Source of the DNA: Ixodes scapularis
Taxonomy: Eukaryota; Arthropoda; Arachnida; Ixodida; Ixodidae
DNA length: 64,000 nucleotides
NCBI RefSeq assembly: GCF_016920785.2
Contig: NW_024609881.1
Location: 47,772,710 to 47,836,709 of the forward strand
Direction of reading: 5' to 3'
Translations under genes and position numbers: made by a program
The notes under the pieces: generated by a model
What the model saw: only the letters and a program-made list of their open reading frames with translations
Told to the model about the DNA's origin: nothing
Databases searched by the model: none
Shown: positions 54,186 to 64,000 of the stretch, piece after piece
Layout: each line of letters begins with the position of its first letter
How positions within the stretch are numbered: the first letter of the stretch is position 1

Positions 54186-55513
54186 CGCCATAGCCGACCT
54201 TCATTTTTGCGACGTTGCTCCGCGTTGTGTGCTGCACAGGCCACTACCGGAGCTTCGTTTTCGTGTTCTTTGGCGTTTCGCGTTGAAATCTTGTATTTTC
54301 TTTAGGTCTTTTCGATATTTAGGACTTTCATTTAATCATTCGATATTTATATTTCGACATAGCTCTTGTATTTTCTTATTTATGGAATGGAATCGGACAG
54401 CGAATGGGTCGACGATACAAGATTATGAGGCTTCAGTGACCATGTAAGTTCATGCCATTCTTAGGTTTTTGTCGCTAATAAAGGGCGGTAACACTATTGC
54501 GACATATGTAAATTGCAACTGACGCAGTAAGGCTATCACAGTCGTGCTTCTCGCTGCATGTGCGCGCTCGTTTCCGTGAAGCCGACCCGCACGTAAGCGA
54601 TTTAGCGTGCGATGAGACGAGCAACGCAGATTTCTCACTGTCGCCCGTCGCATCGCTCGGTTTTTGGATTTCTAGAAAACGTCGCTCACCGTCTTGGTCG
54701 CTTGCTCCGCCGCTTCCATGCGGTTTGCCTCGTCGTGCGACTGACTGAGCGACAGCGAAGCGGGTTGCCGTCGCTTATCTGGTCGCTCGCCAAATCGCTT
54801 ACATGCGGTTTATACTCAATTAATTTCGATGCACACAGTATGTAACCATTGGCGCCTCGATATTAAGAATAAACCGCAAGCAAGCGATTCGGCGAGCAAC
54901 GAGACAAGCGACGGTGACCCGCTTCGCTGTTGCTCGGGCAGTCGCGCGACGATGCAAACCGCATGAAAGCGACGGGAGCAAGCGACCAAGACGGTGAGTT
55001 ACGAAACCCAAAAAACCAAGCGATGTAACAGGCGACAGTGAGAAATCTTCGTCGCTGACTGTCGTCGTTGTCGCCGTCGCTCGTCTCGTCGCAGGCTAAA
55101 TCGCTTACATGCGGGTCGGCTTTACGGAAACGAGCGCGCACATGCAGCAAGCAGCACGACTGGATAGCCTTTCTGCGTCAGTTGAAATTTGAATATGTCG
55201 CAATGGTGTTGACTGCCCTTTATTAGCGAGAAAAACGTTAGAATGCGATGAACTTACATGGTTTCTGAAGTCATAATCTTGTATCGTCGATCTAGTCGCT
55301 GTCCGATTCCATTTCATAAATAAGAAAATTCAAGAGCTATGTTGAAATATAGACATCAAATGATTAAATGAAAGCCCGAAATATCGAAAAGACCTAAAGA
55401 AAACACACGATTTCAACGGGGAACGTAAAAGAACGCGAAAACAAAGCTCCGGTAGTGGCCGGTGCAGCACACAACGCGGAGGAACGGCGAGAAACTGAAG
55501 GGCGGCTATGGCG
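54186..55513. repeat. 1.33-kb imperfect palindrome
   Basis: The left arm (54186 to about 54840) and right arm (about 54860 to 55513) are inverse copies with scattered differences and small indels, meeting at a loop of roughly 20 bases near 54840-54860. The outer tips are CGCCATAGCCG and CGGCTATGGCG. Each arm contains a 5' block with GTTGTGTGCTGCAC, a middle block with an ATGGAATCGGACAGCGA start and a GTAAGTTCAT donor-like site, and an inner block rich in GCGACG/CGTCGC and AAATCGCTTACATGCGG. No transposase is seen. A foldback element is the simplest reading. Confidence 0.85.
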
Positions 55514-56170
55514 GCAGGGTCACGTGACGTCAAGATGGCGGCGCCCATGAAATGTTGCCTGAAAGGGTCTATACCTTGACATTTTCCTCTGTTAGAAACT
55601 TGTTGTTGATGGGCAGGGATCCTACAAAGTTGTGGAGTAGCTAGTGAAAAGCCCACTCAACACCTTTTGACCCTGTTGTTGTGCTGCTTTGCCTCAGCTT
55701 CCTGGAAAGAAGCAGACATTTTTTTTCATCATTTAAGAAAATAGATTCCTGGAGTTAGAGATATGAGAAGTTATTTTCAGTGCACGAAACTTCACTGCGA
55801 ACAATGTCTGCAATATTGCTTTGGCACAAATTTGTGCTCCTGTGCTGATAGGGCTAAAAATCTGTAGCAAAAATTTTAAAATGTAGTTGTGAACTACCCT
55901 ACTGGATGTAGCATTGTGGAGATGGGGCCTTCATTTAATCGCGCCGCAATTACCAATTCATCATTTTATTGGGTTACTGCAGTACTCTTAGTAGCAATGA
56001 CTGGATTTATTAATGGAAAGCAATAAACTCGGCAATTATACCATTCGATGGTTGCCGCAGGCGGGGAGTCGGCGACAGTGCGTTGAGCGTCATTTCCAAT
56101 TTAATCGCTCTAATAACAGCAGCTTACAAAATTGTTATTGCCACTGCAGCTGTGTGAAATCTGCACTCAC
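55514..56170. other. No gene seen
   Basis: The text starts with GTCACGTGACGTCAAGATGGCG (an E-box, a CRE and an AAGATGGC motif), then AT-rich sequence. Confidence 0.35.
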
Positions 56171-56171
56171 T

Positions 56172-56445
56172 GATATTGTTTGTTGAGGTTTTCAAGCTTC
56201 TGCCAAACTTGTTTCGCCATAAATGGCTCTTCGCCACTCCATAGCCCGGTGCTGAGCTGCGCTGCCAGTGCGGTGTAGATCGCCACAATCCTCGTGTTCG
56301 AGCGCAACGTGGGTCGAGTGTCTCCCCAGATCCTTATCAGGGCCTCGGTGGTTGCAACATGCCAATTTACGCGGTTTTTGCCCTGTCGTGACAATTTTGG
56401 GCACTGCGATTTCGCGTTACAGTCTGCTGCCTCGGGCGCTGCCAT
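56172..56445 (-). CDS. Myb/SANT-like DNA-binding domain, first exon
   Basis: The frame starts at an AAGATGGCAGC context and reads NWHVATTEALIRIWGDTRPT, then VAIYTALAAQLSTGLW and QVWQKLENLNKQYQ, followed by a GTGAGT donor. The three helices with a Trp near the first and Trp/Leu in the third fit the Myb/SANT-like (MADF/trihelix-type) domain found in the accessory protein of Harbinger elements and in related tick genes. Whether this is a domesticated gene or a transposon gene cannot be told here. Confidence 0.6.
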
Positions 56446-56949
56446 CTTGTCAGTTCTGAGCCCAAACTGAGGTTGCCAAGCTCAGTTTAGGCTAACTGTG
56501 GTTAGCGGGCAACCACAATTAGTTCTGCCATCTAACTGCGCGTAACTGTGGATAAGCTACCCACGGTCACGCTTAACTGCAGTTAAAACAGCTCATGTAG
56601 CTAGGGTATAAGACAAGACAACTGGGTGAACAAAAAAAAAAAATCCTCCACACAGTCCGGTAACCTATCGGCCTGTGATACACCACTACTTTGTAAGAGT
56701 TCCAGTAACCTTTTCGCGCACTCTGCTGTAAGGACATAAGATAATAAAGTTAGCATTTATTCATTTGAGCTGATGCTGTCTTCTGCTGAGCAAAAACACC
56801 TATGGTCTAACAAAGTACAGCTTTAGAAAACAAGAAGCAAAAGAACTCCATTAAATTTAATATTTATAAATACAAAAAGCGTAATCAGTCTCTGTCCATG
56901 TAGAAGCATGTCTTGGCTGATAGTCATTATTACATTGACATGTGTACCA

Positions 56950-57342
56950 TTAGACAACGGGATCTTTTTCAGGAGCCAGAAAAGTGTGCAAAACCTCCAA
57001 CTTCTCTTTGTAGCGACATTCCCGCTGCTCCTTGTGCATATGTATCTTCTGCATCATTTTACATACAGAGTTCACTTTCTGCTTTTTTGTGGGCAGTGTA
57101 TCCTTGGCAATGTCTGGCTTAGTGCCATCTGAACTGCGTGAAGTGGCTGAGGATTTAAACTCAACTCGACCAGGTTCTCTAAAAAGTTCCGGTTCCACAC
57201 TGTCATCGATGAACTTGACCTTTTGAAATTCCTCATCGTAGGGAATAGAAACAGGATCTGCACCTGATAAGGCACTGTGTTGTCTCCAATCCGTTCGGTG
57301 TTTCTTTATCGTGTCAAGACGGTTTGAACACTGAGCTGCCAT
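56950..57342 (-). CDS. Unassigned 130-codon frame, possible Myb/SANT C-terminal part
   Basis: It begins at a CAAAATGGCAGC context and ends at TAA. It reads DTIKKHRTDWRQHSALSGAD, a middle rich in charged residues, and a basic coil at the end (KMMQKIHMHKEQRECRYKEK). The coil resembles the C-terminal dimerisation helix of Myb/SANT accessory proteins. It lies 5' of the SANT exon on the same strand, so it is not a simple continuation of it. The frame is intact. Confidence 0.4.
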   Translation of the reverse strand: MAAQCSNRLDTIKKHRTDWRQHSALSGADPVSIPYDEEFQKVKFIDDSVEPELFREPGRVEFKSSATSRSSDGTKPDIAKDTLPTKKQKVNSVCKMMQKIHMHKEQRECRYKEKLEVLHTFLAPEKDPVV

Positions 57343-57453
57343 TTTGTGGGAGCAGAGGTCATGAGCAATATCCTCCGAGCTGGCTGCCCATATAGCTTTT
57401 TTTGTTCTTAAAGGTTTTTATGGCCCCACTCGGCTCAAATAGCTTGATATTTA

Positions 57454-57930
57454 TCAAGAAGCACCAAGCACCACAACGAGGACCGTGTCGCTGCCAAAAT
57501 GCAGCTGGTGCGGCAGGCACTCAAGGGTGACGCCCTCTTGCAGCACGATGCATACTCTACAAGTGGTTGGCTCGGCTCCCTCGAGTCTCGGTACCTTCCA
57601 CTGGTTGTAGGAGACATCCTCTACCTCGCCACAATCTGGAAAGGCCTTTCGGATGGCGTCGTTTGGGATGTGAAGGGCACGCAGTGGAGCTTCCCTCGTA
57701 GCTCCTACCTTGATGGGTCCACGACGAGGCAAGTACGGCCCTTTACTACAGGCCGCCCTGCTTCCACCACCTTGAGCTTCGCCGTGTCAGTCCGCGGGTT
57801 GAGCAGCCAGACATGGGACATCTGGTATGCCCAGATGCCAGCCACTTCCCATGATTACACCAAGTTCTTTGAGCGGCCGCCGAAAGTCTTCAGTACAATA
57901 CAACCTTCCGGCCATGTGTCAGTATAAGGC
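57454..57930 (-). pseudogene. LINE ORF1 (gag-like) fragment
   Basis: The minus strand reads MSHVWLLNPRTDTAKLKVVE and VVKGRTCLVVDPS, then in a shifted frame KAFPDCGEVEDVSYNQWKVP and TLECLPHQLHFGSDTVLVVV. This is the RNA-recognition-like region of ORF1 proteins in tick I/Jockey-type LINEs, which usually comes before zinc knuckles. The knuckles are lost at the cut end. Confidence 0.6.
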
Positions 57931-57934
57931 GATT

Positions 57935-59454
57935 GCCTCCTCTATGACATCACCTGATGGCAGAGGTGACAAAGCGATGCAATAATCCTTTGGGTCAATA
58001 GATTCTGAGTCGCCATGACCAGGGCCGGCGGTTATCACAGCTCTGTGAGAGCCAGCCATTCTGCGTCTGCTCCTGTCGGCTCCCGGAAACAGAATTGGCT
58101 GCGCTGTCTTGGCTACAAAGGCGGAACCGAATTTCGCAGACCGTCTAAATGGGTATATGCTATATAGATGCTGTCCAGTAGAGCTGTATTATGAAACATG
58201 TATCTTATTATTACTCTTCATACCACTGTTGACAGCCAGGACCTGCCAGAACTAAATCGGTTTGTTCGTGTATCAGGCCGGCTTTGTCAACACCATAAAA
58301 ATTTTGTATGAGTCCCAGAATATCTTGTTTTCTGGATCGTTCGAGGGGCATTATTATCTCGTTTAATATTTGTCTCTCATCATAGGTGTGTAAACTTCCC
58401 CAGCACTGCAGTATTCAGCAGATTGATTGCCACGTGTTATGTACTCGTCATGTCTGTGATATGTAGTGTTTACATGCATGCGTGCGTCACCACGAAGTGC
58501 GTCTTCCGGTGCGCCATTGGCACCGAGCACAGCCATCAGGGGTCTAGTAGGTCAAGGGCGAGCTTGAAGAGAGGCAGCGTATGCTCCGGGAAGGGCGGTG
58601 GTACGTCGACACCAGGCGCGTCTTGGGCCGGTCTCGGCTGGTCCCACCAACGTTTGCGGGACACAAAATGGAGGTCGCGCCGCCTATCCCACGCCGTCCA
58701 AGTCGCCACAGTGCGGCACGGTCGCTTGCTCCAGGCCTGTCCCCCCTGTGGGGACGTTCCTACTCTGCTCCTCGAGGGGTTCTCCGTGCAAGGCATGGAG
58801 GCCTGCTCGTGGCTGGTCCTCCCAGTGCAAACAGGCTTGACCCGTTCTGCAGCATAGGCGTGCAATGGCTCAGGCTTGCAGGGCTCGCAGAACCCATGGA
58901 GCTCAGGGAGCCCATCTGGCGCTGCTTGTTTCCAACGTCCGATGCCCTTTCGTGGGGCTGCCTCCAGGGTCACCGACCTCATGAGTCGGGCTGCCTTGAC
59001 CCGGGGCATCCACCCTGGGTACCACGGGGAGCATCAACGCCCCCCTTCTGCCCGGGTGGGCCTCCTGGAAATGGTCGTCCCCAGCCAGCACCAGCCTGTG
59101 CTCAGTGTCCGGCGTCGCTCCAGAAAGGCATCTTGTGGAAAGGAACTACAGTTAGTAACACAGAAATGGGTTACACCCTGTGCCGCAGATTGTAGTGACA
59201 GCAAAAACTTGTTTTTGGGGCGACTCAAACTCTACACAGGTGATTTGTGGTACAGTAGAATACAAATAACAGACTTTAAATACCCCAAAAAGCCTTGAAC
59301 ATTGCTTTGAAGTAGTGACGCACAGAACCACGCCAACAAAATTAGACACGGGAGGTGAGGCATGTTCAAGGAGAAGCATCCGATTTTACAGCATATGAGT
59401 AGTCCTTAAAAGGACCGTTTTGTGTTTTGGGGTTGACCCTCCCTGGCACTGACA
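57935..59454. other. Unassigned stretch, GC-rich at 58.5-59.1 kb
   Basis: Long overlapping frames on both strands at 58536-59298 have no family similarity and typical GC-driven composition (Pro, Arg, Gly, Ser), so I do not call them genes. Confidence 0.35.
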
Positions 59455-60462
59455 TCACGGATCATCAAGGGGCTCCACACCTGACAGATCACTCCTGAAA
59501 GAAGTGTCGTCTTCATTCAGTGCTATGGCGAAGGGCTCGATGTAAGCACTTGTTTCACTGCGTCGTTTGAAGTTTTTCTCCACTTCAGCAACGTGCCTCA
59601 CGGCAATGCGCCAGTTCTCAGCTGTGACCTTTTCAGATTCTTCGTTGAGGAGCTGGCCATATTGACAACACAGGTCTTGAACTGTTAAAAGTCACTTCAT
59701 TACCACACAAAAAAACTCATACTTCACACCACAAAAATAAACATAGAAAATACTTCTTTACAATGTAAAAAGATAAATATGTTGCATAAATTGCCCTGGC
59801 AAATTTTTTTTTTTTTTTTTTTTTTTTTTACAGAGTGATATGTTTGTTGGGGCAGCCCTCATCGGACGAAAAATTGGTCATAATACTATTTAGGCATCCC
59901 AGCTGGTTGCTGACATCATCCACCTTCCCTGGAGTGTCAGGGTTCTGGTTGTGTCTAATGAGTAACCCAAGGCTTCTGAAAGAAAAATAAACATCAATAA
60001 TTAGAACCATGGCAGATCTATTTGCACCCTTCTCTTCTAAAATAGTATGTAACTAATGTCACGAATAACAAATATGCCCTATCATAAACAGTATGAGAGG
60101 GAGTATGAAAGCGTGTGCCAATCCTGTATGTTATGCTAGCCTCGCGGCAATTACGCAGAGCAACGCCTAGGAGTGAAAAAACCCTGCTGCTGCTACCTCC
60201 TTCCTGTCGTTGACTGGTGAGGCCCGGTGTAGTTTTAGGACCTCTTCGACCGATCATGCATTGGAGGAGAATGATTTGTTTGCTTACCGCCGATGTCGTC
60301 CTGTTGATCGTTGCTGGACATATCCCGGCTCTCTACCTCAACTTGGAGGAAGTTCAGGAGAGATTGCAGCCCCTTGAGGTGAGCAGACTCCGCTGATGCC
60401 TTAGGACTGGCGTCGGTTGATGTCCCACCGCTGGTGTTCTTCTCAGTGTCCATTGCAGCCAT
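59455..60462 (-). CDS. Small spliced gene of unknown function
   Basis: Three candidate exons lie on the minus strand. Exon 1 (60288-60462) starts at AAAAGATGGCTGC, encodes SAHLKGLQSLLNFLQVEVES and ends at GTAAGC. Exon 2 (59832-59975) follows TTTCTTTCAG and ends CT/GTAAAA. Exon 3 (59455-59681) follows TTTTAACAG and ends TGA; it encodes ENWRIAVRHVAEVEKNFKRR. Exons 2 and 3 agree in phase, but exon 1 to 2 is off by one, so an exon may be missing. I recognise no domain. It may be a host gene or a transposon accessory gene. Confidence 0.4.
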
Positions 60463-61400
60463 CTTTTGGTTGTACTCCAGAAGTAGTATTGTGCTTAGTT
60501 TGTTAGTTTTTTATGGATGCTTGTGATTATTAGTTGCACTTACTGTCACTGTATGTGATAACTGCTGAACTGGTTATGGTGACTTTTGTATGTTGCTTTT
60601 TTCAATATTTTCATTTCCGGGTGTGCGCCCGTCGCTGTGCACTGAAGGCGGCCAAGGACACGTCAAGCTACTCATGCAGCTTTTTTCCTTGATCGCCGCC
60701 ATCAATTTGCAATGGCAATTAGAGTTCTATAATTATTATTATTTAGTTGAATTTTGTAGGGAGTGGTAATTGTCAACTAAGCTCACTGAAGTCCCAAGTT
60801 AAGAGTTCAGTCTAAGTCCGGATGGAGGAGGTGGAGCTGAGTACGGCCACTCCTTGATGGGGTTCCTCTGTCAGGGATGCAGACTCAAACCTCAATAATA
60901 ATATACCACAATTCTTTCCAGAAACCTAATGCCATCACTCTTAAAAGCAGCTAGGGCATGATACACTTCCCAACGTCTCCAGTGATGTTGTACTGGCGTT
61001 AGGACTACAATTTTGGTAGCAGGTTCTTTTCTCAAAATCATGGACAAAACGTGCAAAGGGGTCTAGGGTAATTTAGTTCAGCACCGCATTGTTTGCGAAC
61101 TGTCACAACAGTTTGAGCTGTCTGATTGCAAAATGACAGCCCGATAAAAAGGACAAGGGTACACAGACTCAACGCTGACTGCCATCCATTTATAAGTTGG
61201 AAGTAACACTCATCAAAGTATTCAGATTAAACCAACAATACATAAAATCAGAATACTGCCACATGTTGAAACTCCTCAAAAATGCAAGCTCACAGTCACA
61301 ACGACCCACCACATGCTGATGCAGATCTCTTGATTCTTCAAAATAAAAAAGGCCCAGTTATCTTTCCAGTAGGTGATGATGCCGTTCCAGAATTGTGGTT
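60463..61400. other. No gene seen
   Basis: Upstream region of the previous gene candidate; mixed composition without motif. Confidence 0.35.
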
Positions 61401-61432
61401 TCAGCTGTCGTTGCGATTGAGGAAGACAGACC

Positions 61433-61903
61433 TCAGTTCCACTCCACGCACATGTTGGTATCCTGTATTGCGTGAATGCTTGGGTGAGTAAAAGCACACC
61501 GGTTGTGAGTAAAAGCACACCGGTTTGCAGTCCTGGAACTGTAAACCAATGCAAATCTGGCACCTGTCAATCGCGGCCTTGTGGAATGCACACGACACGG
61601 TGATTGACCGGTGCCTGATCGGCCATCCCTCTGACACGTCGTATGGCCAGTCACAGGTATGCATTAGCGTGCCCCCAGTGGTTATCCGCTGTTGGGTGGC
61701 ATTAAAAGACCCTTGGGAAGACACTATATTGTAGTCTTTAAGACGCTGGAAACCGCTGTCCAGGCGGGGGTACGAGGCACTTTCAACGAGAAGTTCCAAC
61801 AGGGCAGGGAGAGGCTGCCCCAAAGGTGGTGCAAGAGCATTCGGCTCCAAGGAGAGTGTGTCAAGGAGGTAGACAAATGCTCCAATCTCTAAATAACTGG
61901 TGT
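61433..61903 (-). CDS. Possible exon of unknown product with a 21-bp duplication
   Basis: A long polypyrimidine run and GTGGCAG acceptor at 61904 precede an open frame of more than 150 codons: YLEIGAFVYLLDTLSLEPNA, then LLELLVESASYPRLDSGFQR and CDWPYDVSEGWPIRHRSITV. Near 61479-61525 the unit GTGAGTAAAAGCACACCGGTT is repeated in tandem, giving two copies of the residues CFYSxPV. A possible donor, GAG/GTCTGT, is at about 61432. No family recognised. Confidence 0.35.
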
Positions 61904-61958
61904 CTGCCACAAAAAAAAAAAAAAAATAATTGTAAGACAATGTGATATGTCCCTTGTA

Positions 61959-62040
61959 CAGTAATCCCTCGTTATAACGACATTGCATTTTTCGAATTAT
62001 CGCTTGTATCGAAGTAACATTGTACCGACCAAAATGCATG
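61959..62040 (+). mobile_element. pogo/Tigger-type terminal inverted repeat (one end)
   Basis: CAGTAATCCCTCGTTATAACGA follows a TA at 61957-61958, which matches the tip and TA target of pogo/Tigger elements. A related direct segment, GAATTGCCGCTTGTATAGAA, recurs near 63264, but an inverted partner end was not found, so the element is not delimited. Confidence 0.5.
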
Positions 62041-63573
62041 CATTTTTAACCGGATTATTTGAAGCGTATCGGCAGGCGACCACACTTATTACAAAGGCCA
62101 CGGTGCCCAAAGCACGCAAGCCTACGCGGGGGCACATGGAGACCCTTGCGTTCCCTCTCCCTTCTCCACTAAGGCAAACGGCAAACTGGGAAAGCGGTAA
62201 ACGAGAAATCGGGGTAAAGAAGTGACAGAGGGCACAGCGTGCAGAGTGCCGCTTCCGATGTTGATGCGCCGACATGGGGACGGGGTGAGGGAGCAGCGGC
62301 GCAGCGGGTGCAGCGTCCACGTTCCAATGCTAGTCAAGGCGCTCGCGGCTGATGCTTCTCGACTCCTGTTGGAATTGGGTCAAGGGAGCAATGGAGCCCG
62401 GAGGAGATCTTGCCTCTAAAAGCCCCTGACGCATGTGCCTGCGAGGTACTACGTGCACATGTGTGTCGTATGGGAAATTGGGTGTGTGTTCATAAAGTCA
62501 CTTAGATCTGCGAGGTTGAGAAAAGTGGCCAACCTAAGTCTAAAAGTGCTAAAGAATCCGGCATTCCGGCATCGGCTGTTTGACACTGTCCAACATTTTG
62601 CAGAACAAGCAAGGTATGGGACGGTTTCGAGAAGTTTCTCGTGCAAGGGAAAGCGCGCCCGCGACTCGGAAGATGAAAAATCGCCAACTGCTTCGCGACC
62701 GTCGAATTTTCTCTCGTGAGCTGGCTTGCTGAGCCGGCACATGATTCCCAGAGCTGCAACAATCTCTACAGAAGCACGTGAAAACATGTTGGCAAAGCCA
62801 CCGAGGATAACTCTGATTCGTTCGCTCTTGGCGATGTGAACGTTCCCGTTGTTGCTCCTGCCACAGATGCTGCGATCCTAGACCTTGCATGCGACCAGGG
62901 TAAACAGGAAGCAACGTCGGAGAGGCGCCTTGGGAAACGCCGACGACTGCGGAGGTGCAAAACATCCACGGCTGCTTCGAAACAAGGTGGAGTGTAACAG
63001 CAGTGACAGTGTCACTGTGATGCCTGGAGCAGTTCGTGGAGAGCTGATGCCCGTGCTCGTGCTCTGTTCGTATTCCCCCTTCTTCGTCCTCATCCACTAG
63101 CAGCCAGGATCAGCTTGTAGACACAACATCCACCTAATTATTTTTTTATCTGGTAAAGCTGCTGCAAGGTTTGTTTCATCAAATAACTGGTCAGAGTGTA
63201 CCGTAGTGTTCCCATTCACCTTCAAAGCTGCTGGCACTGTTCATTGGGCTCTATTGCTTTTATTGAATTGCCGCTTGTATAGAATTTTTTCGCCGTCCCT
63301 AAATCGTATCCAATCAATGCATTATGTCTAATTTTAAAGAAAAAAAAGAAATATGAAACTTTTGTTTGTATAACCAAGCAATTCTATTGACAGCATTTCT
63401 TTGACAATATCTAGAAACATTTAAAAAGTAATTCTGGGCTATACATTTAATTAATACGAAAAAATTCAGTTAAATTTACACTAGAGCTGCTGTTCAAGAA
63501 GCATCCCTCACCCAAAGTACTCCTGATGCACGAGAGGAGAACTTCCACCCTTACTCTACCAAGTTACAATTTC
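62041..63573. other. No confident gene
   Basis: Overlapping frames at 62435-63100 on both strands have no recognisable domain. The rest is AT-rich. Confidence 0.35.
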
Positions 63574-63755
63574 TATACACGTTTGCAAGTGCGGTCTCAG
63601 GGCACCGCTATCTTGCCCAGTGGGGTGCGCTAGGGCACGTCCATAATTCGATTATGATGCCTTAGCAAGGCTTTGTAATCGGATTAGGACGCATCTTAGC
63701 GTACCCTAGCGAGCAAGATGGCAGCGCCCTGAAGCCGGACTTGCAAACGTGTATA
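63574..63755. mobile_element. Palindromic MITE with TA-type ends
   Basis: The text begins TATACACGTTTGCAAGT and ends ACTTGCAAACGTGTATA, and the arms continue inward as CTCAGGGCACCGCTATCTTG against CAAGATGGCAGCGCCCTGA. A TA target inside the tips is possible. Length about 180 bases, no coding region. Confidence 0.8.
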
Positions 63756-64000
63756 CGAACCCCACCATCATGACAGCCACTTGGCATTAGGAGAAGAATC
63801 CCATAACCAAGAAAGGTTGGGCAGCAGTCAGCGTTTTGCAACACATACCACAAGCCCAACCTGATAAAATGGTCCCCTACACAACTAACAGGGAAGTCGT
63901 CAATGTGTAAGAATTAGGCATGATCAAACAACGATTATTGTGGCCTCCGTCTATCTGGGGTTGGGAGCCAACTTTGTGGAGGAGGGACGGTGCAGTGGAT
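63756..64000. other. End of window, nothing recognised
   Basis: No gene, repeat boundary or motif can be supported in the last 245 bases. Confidence 0.4.

Noticed and set aside
58536..59298. Overlapping frames of 140-204 codons on both strands
   Set aside because: High GC lowers stop frequency. The peptides have no recognisable domain and both strands are equally open.
60018..60257. 79-codon minus-strand frame between the exons of the unassigned gene
   Set aside because: It lacks suitable splice sites and does not repair the phase difference between exons 1 and 2.

Overview
ORGANISM AND CHARACTER. The window looks like repeat-dense arthropod DNA, most likely a hard tick or another arachnid. 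That assignment is inference from the repeat mix (several Penelope-like elements, Kolobok and P-type THAP transposons, tick-like I-clade LINE fragments, Gypsy elements). It is clearly eukaryotic: genes are split into short exons with GT/AG junctions, and there are microsatellites, MITEs and 5'-truncated retrotransposons. I see no operons, no rRNA or tRNA gene, no CRISPR array and no intact host gene. The best candidates for host exons are a BEN-domain 3' exon near 44.2 kb and a small unassigned spliced gene at 59.5-60.5 kb. LAYOUT. 1-8.4 kb: a hAT-like nonautonomous element with a perfect 8-bp target duplication (1401-3361), the 3' end of an I-clade LINE (3515-4545), a dead pogo/Tigger transposase (4735-5345), then AT-rich DNA. 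8.4-25.25 kb: a three-level nest. A decayed Kolobok copy (outer) was split by a Gypsy-type LTR element (8453-24134), whose 3' LTR was then split at TTAA by a long Kolobok transposon (8644-20309). The inner transposon still carries most exons of a THAP-domain transposase and has itself taken in a pseudo-gag retroelement and two inverted copies of a MITE packed with CACGTG and TGACGTCA palindromes. 25.3-31.4 kb: another hAT-like MITE, two Penelope-like elements (one broken by a hAT-like element that contains a second hAT-like element), and a PIF/Harbinger transposase exon. 32.5-43.4 kb: a gag fragment, MULE, P-element and Mutator-like transposase remnants, a third CACGTG MITE and tandemly duplicated mini-exons. 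44-47.5 kb: BEN exon, LINE reverse-transcriptase fragment, and a palindromic 170-bp MITE. 47.47-51.55 kb: a complete 4.07-kb Gypsy-type element with near-identical 609-bp LTRs but no reverse transcriptase. 51.7-53.7 kb: a Penelope-like element interrupted by a defective gag-RT Gypsy fragment. 54.19-55.51 kb: a very large imperfect palindrome. 55.5-64 kb: Myb/SANT-type exons, LINE ORF1, an unassigned gene and small MITEs. HOW THE PARTS RELATE. Almost every coding trace belongs to selfish elements. The two LTR elements with identified LTR pairs are both about 4.0 kb net, keep gag, share a primer-binding site that resembles the 3' end of tRNA-Ser, carry leader tandem repeats and lack reverse transcriptase, so they look like gag-retaining passengers that depend on a helper. 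The CACGTG/TGACGTCA MITEs could spread E-box and CRE-type binding sites. Their inverted pair flanks a catalytic-region exon of the Kolobok transposase and could make that transcript fold into double-stranded RNA. All positions were read by eye; exon models are predictions from splice motifs and reading phase.
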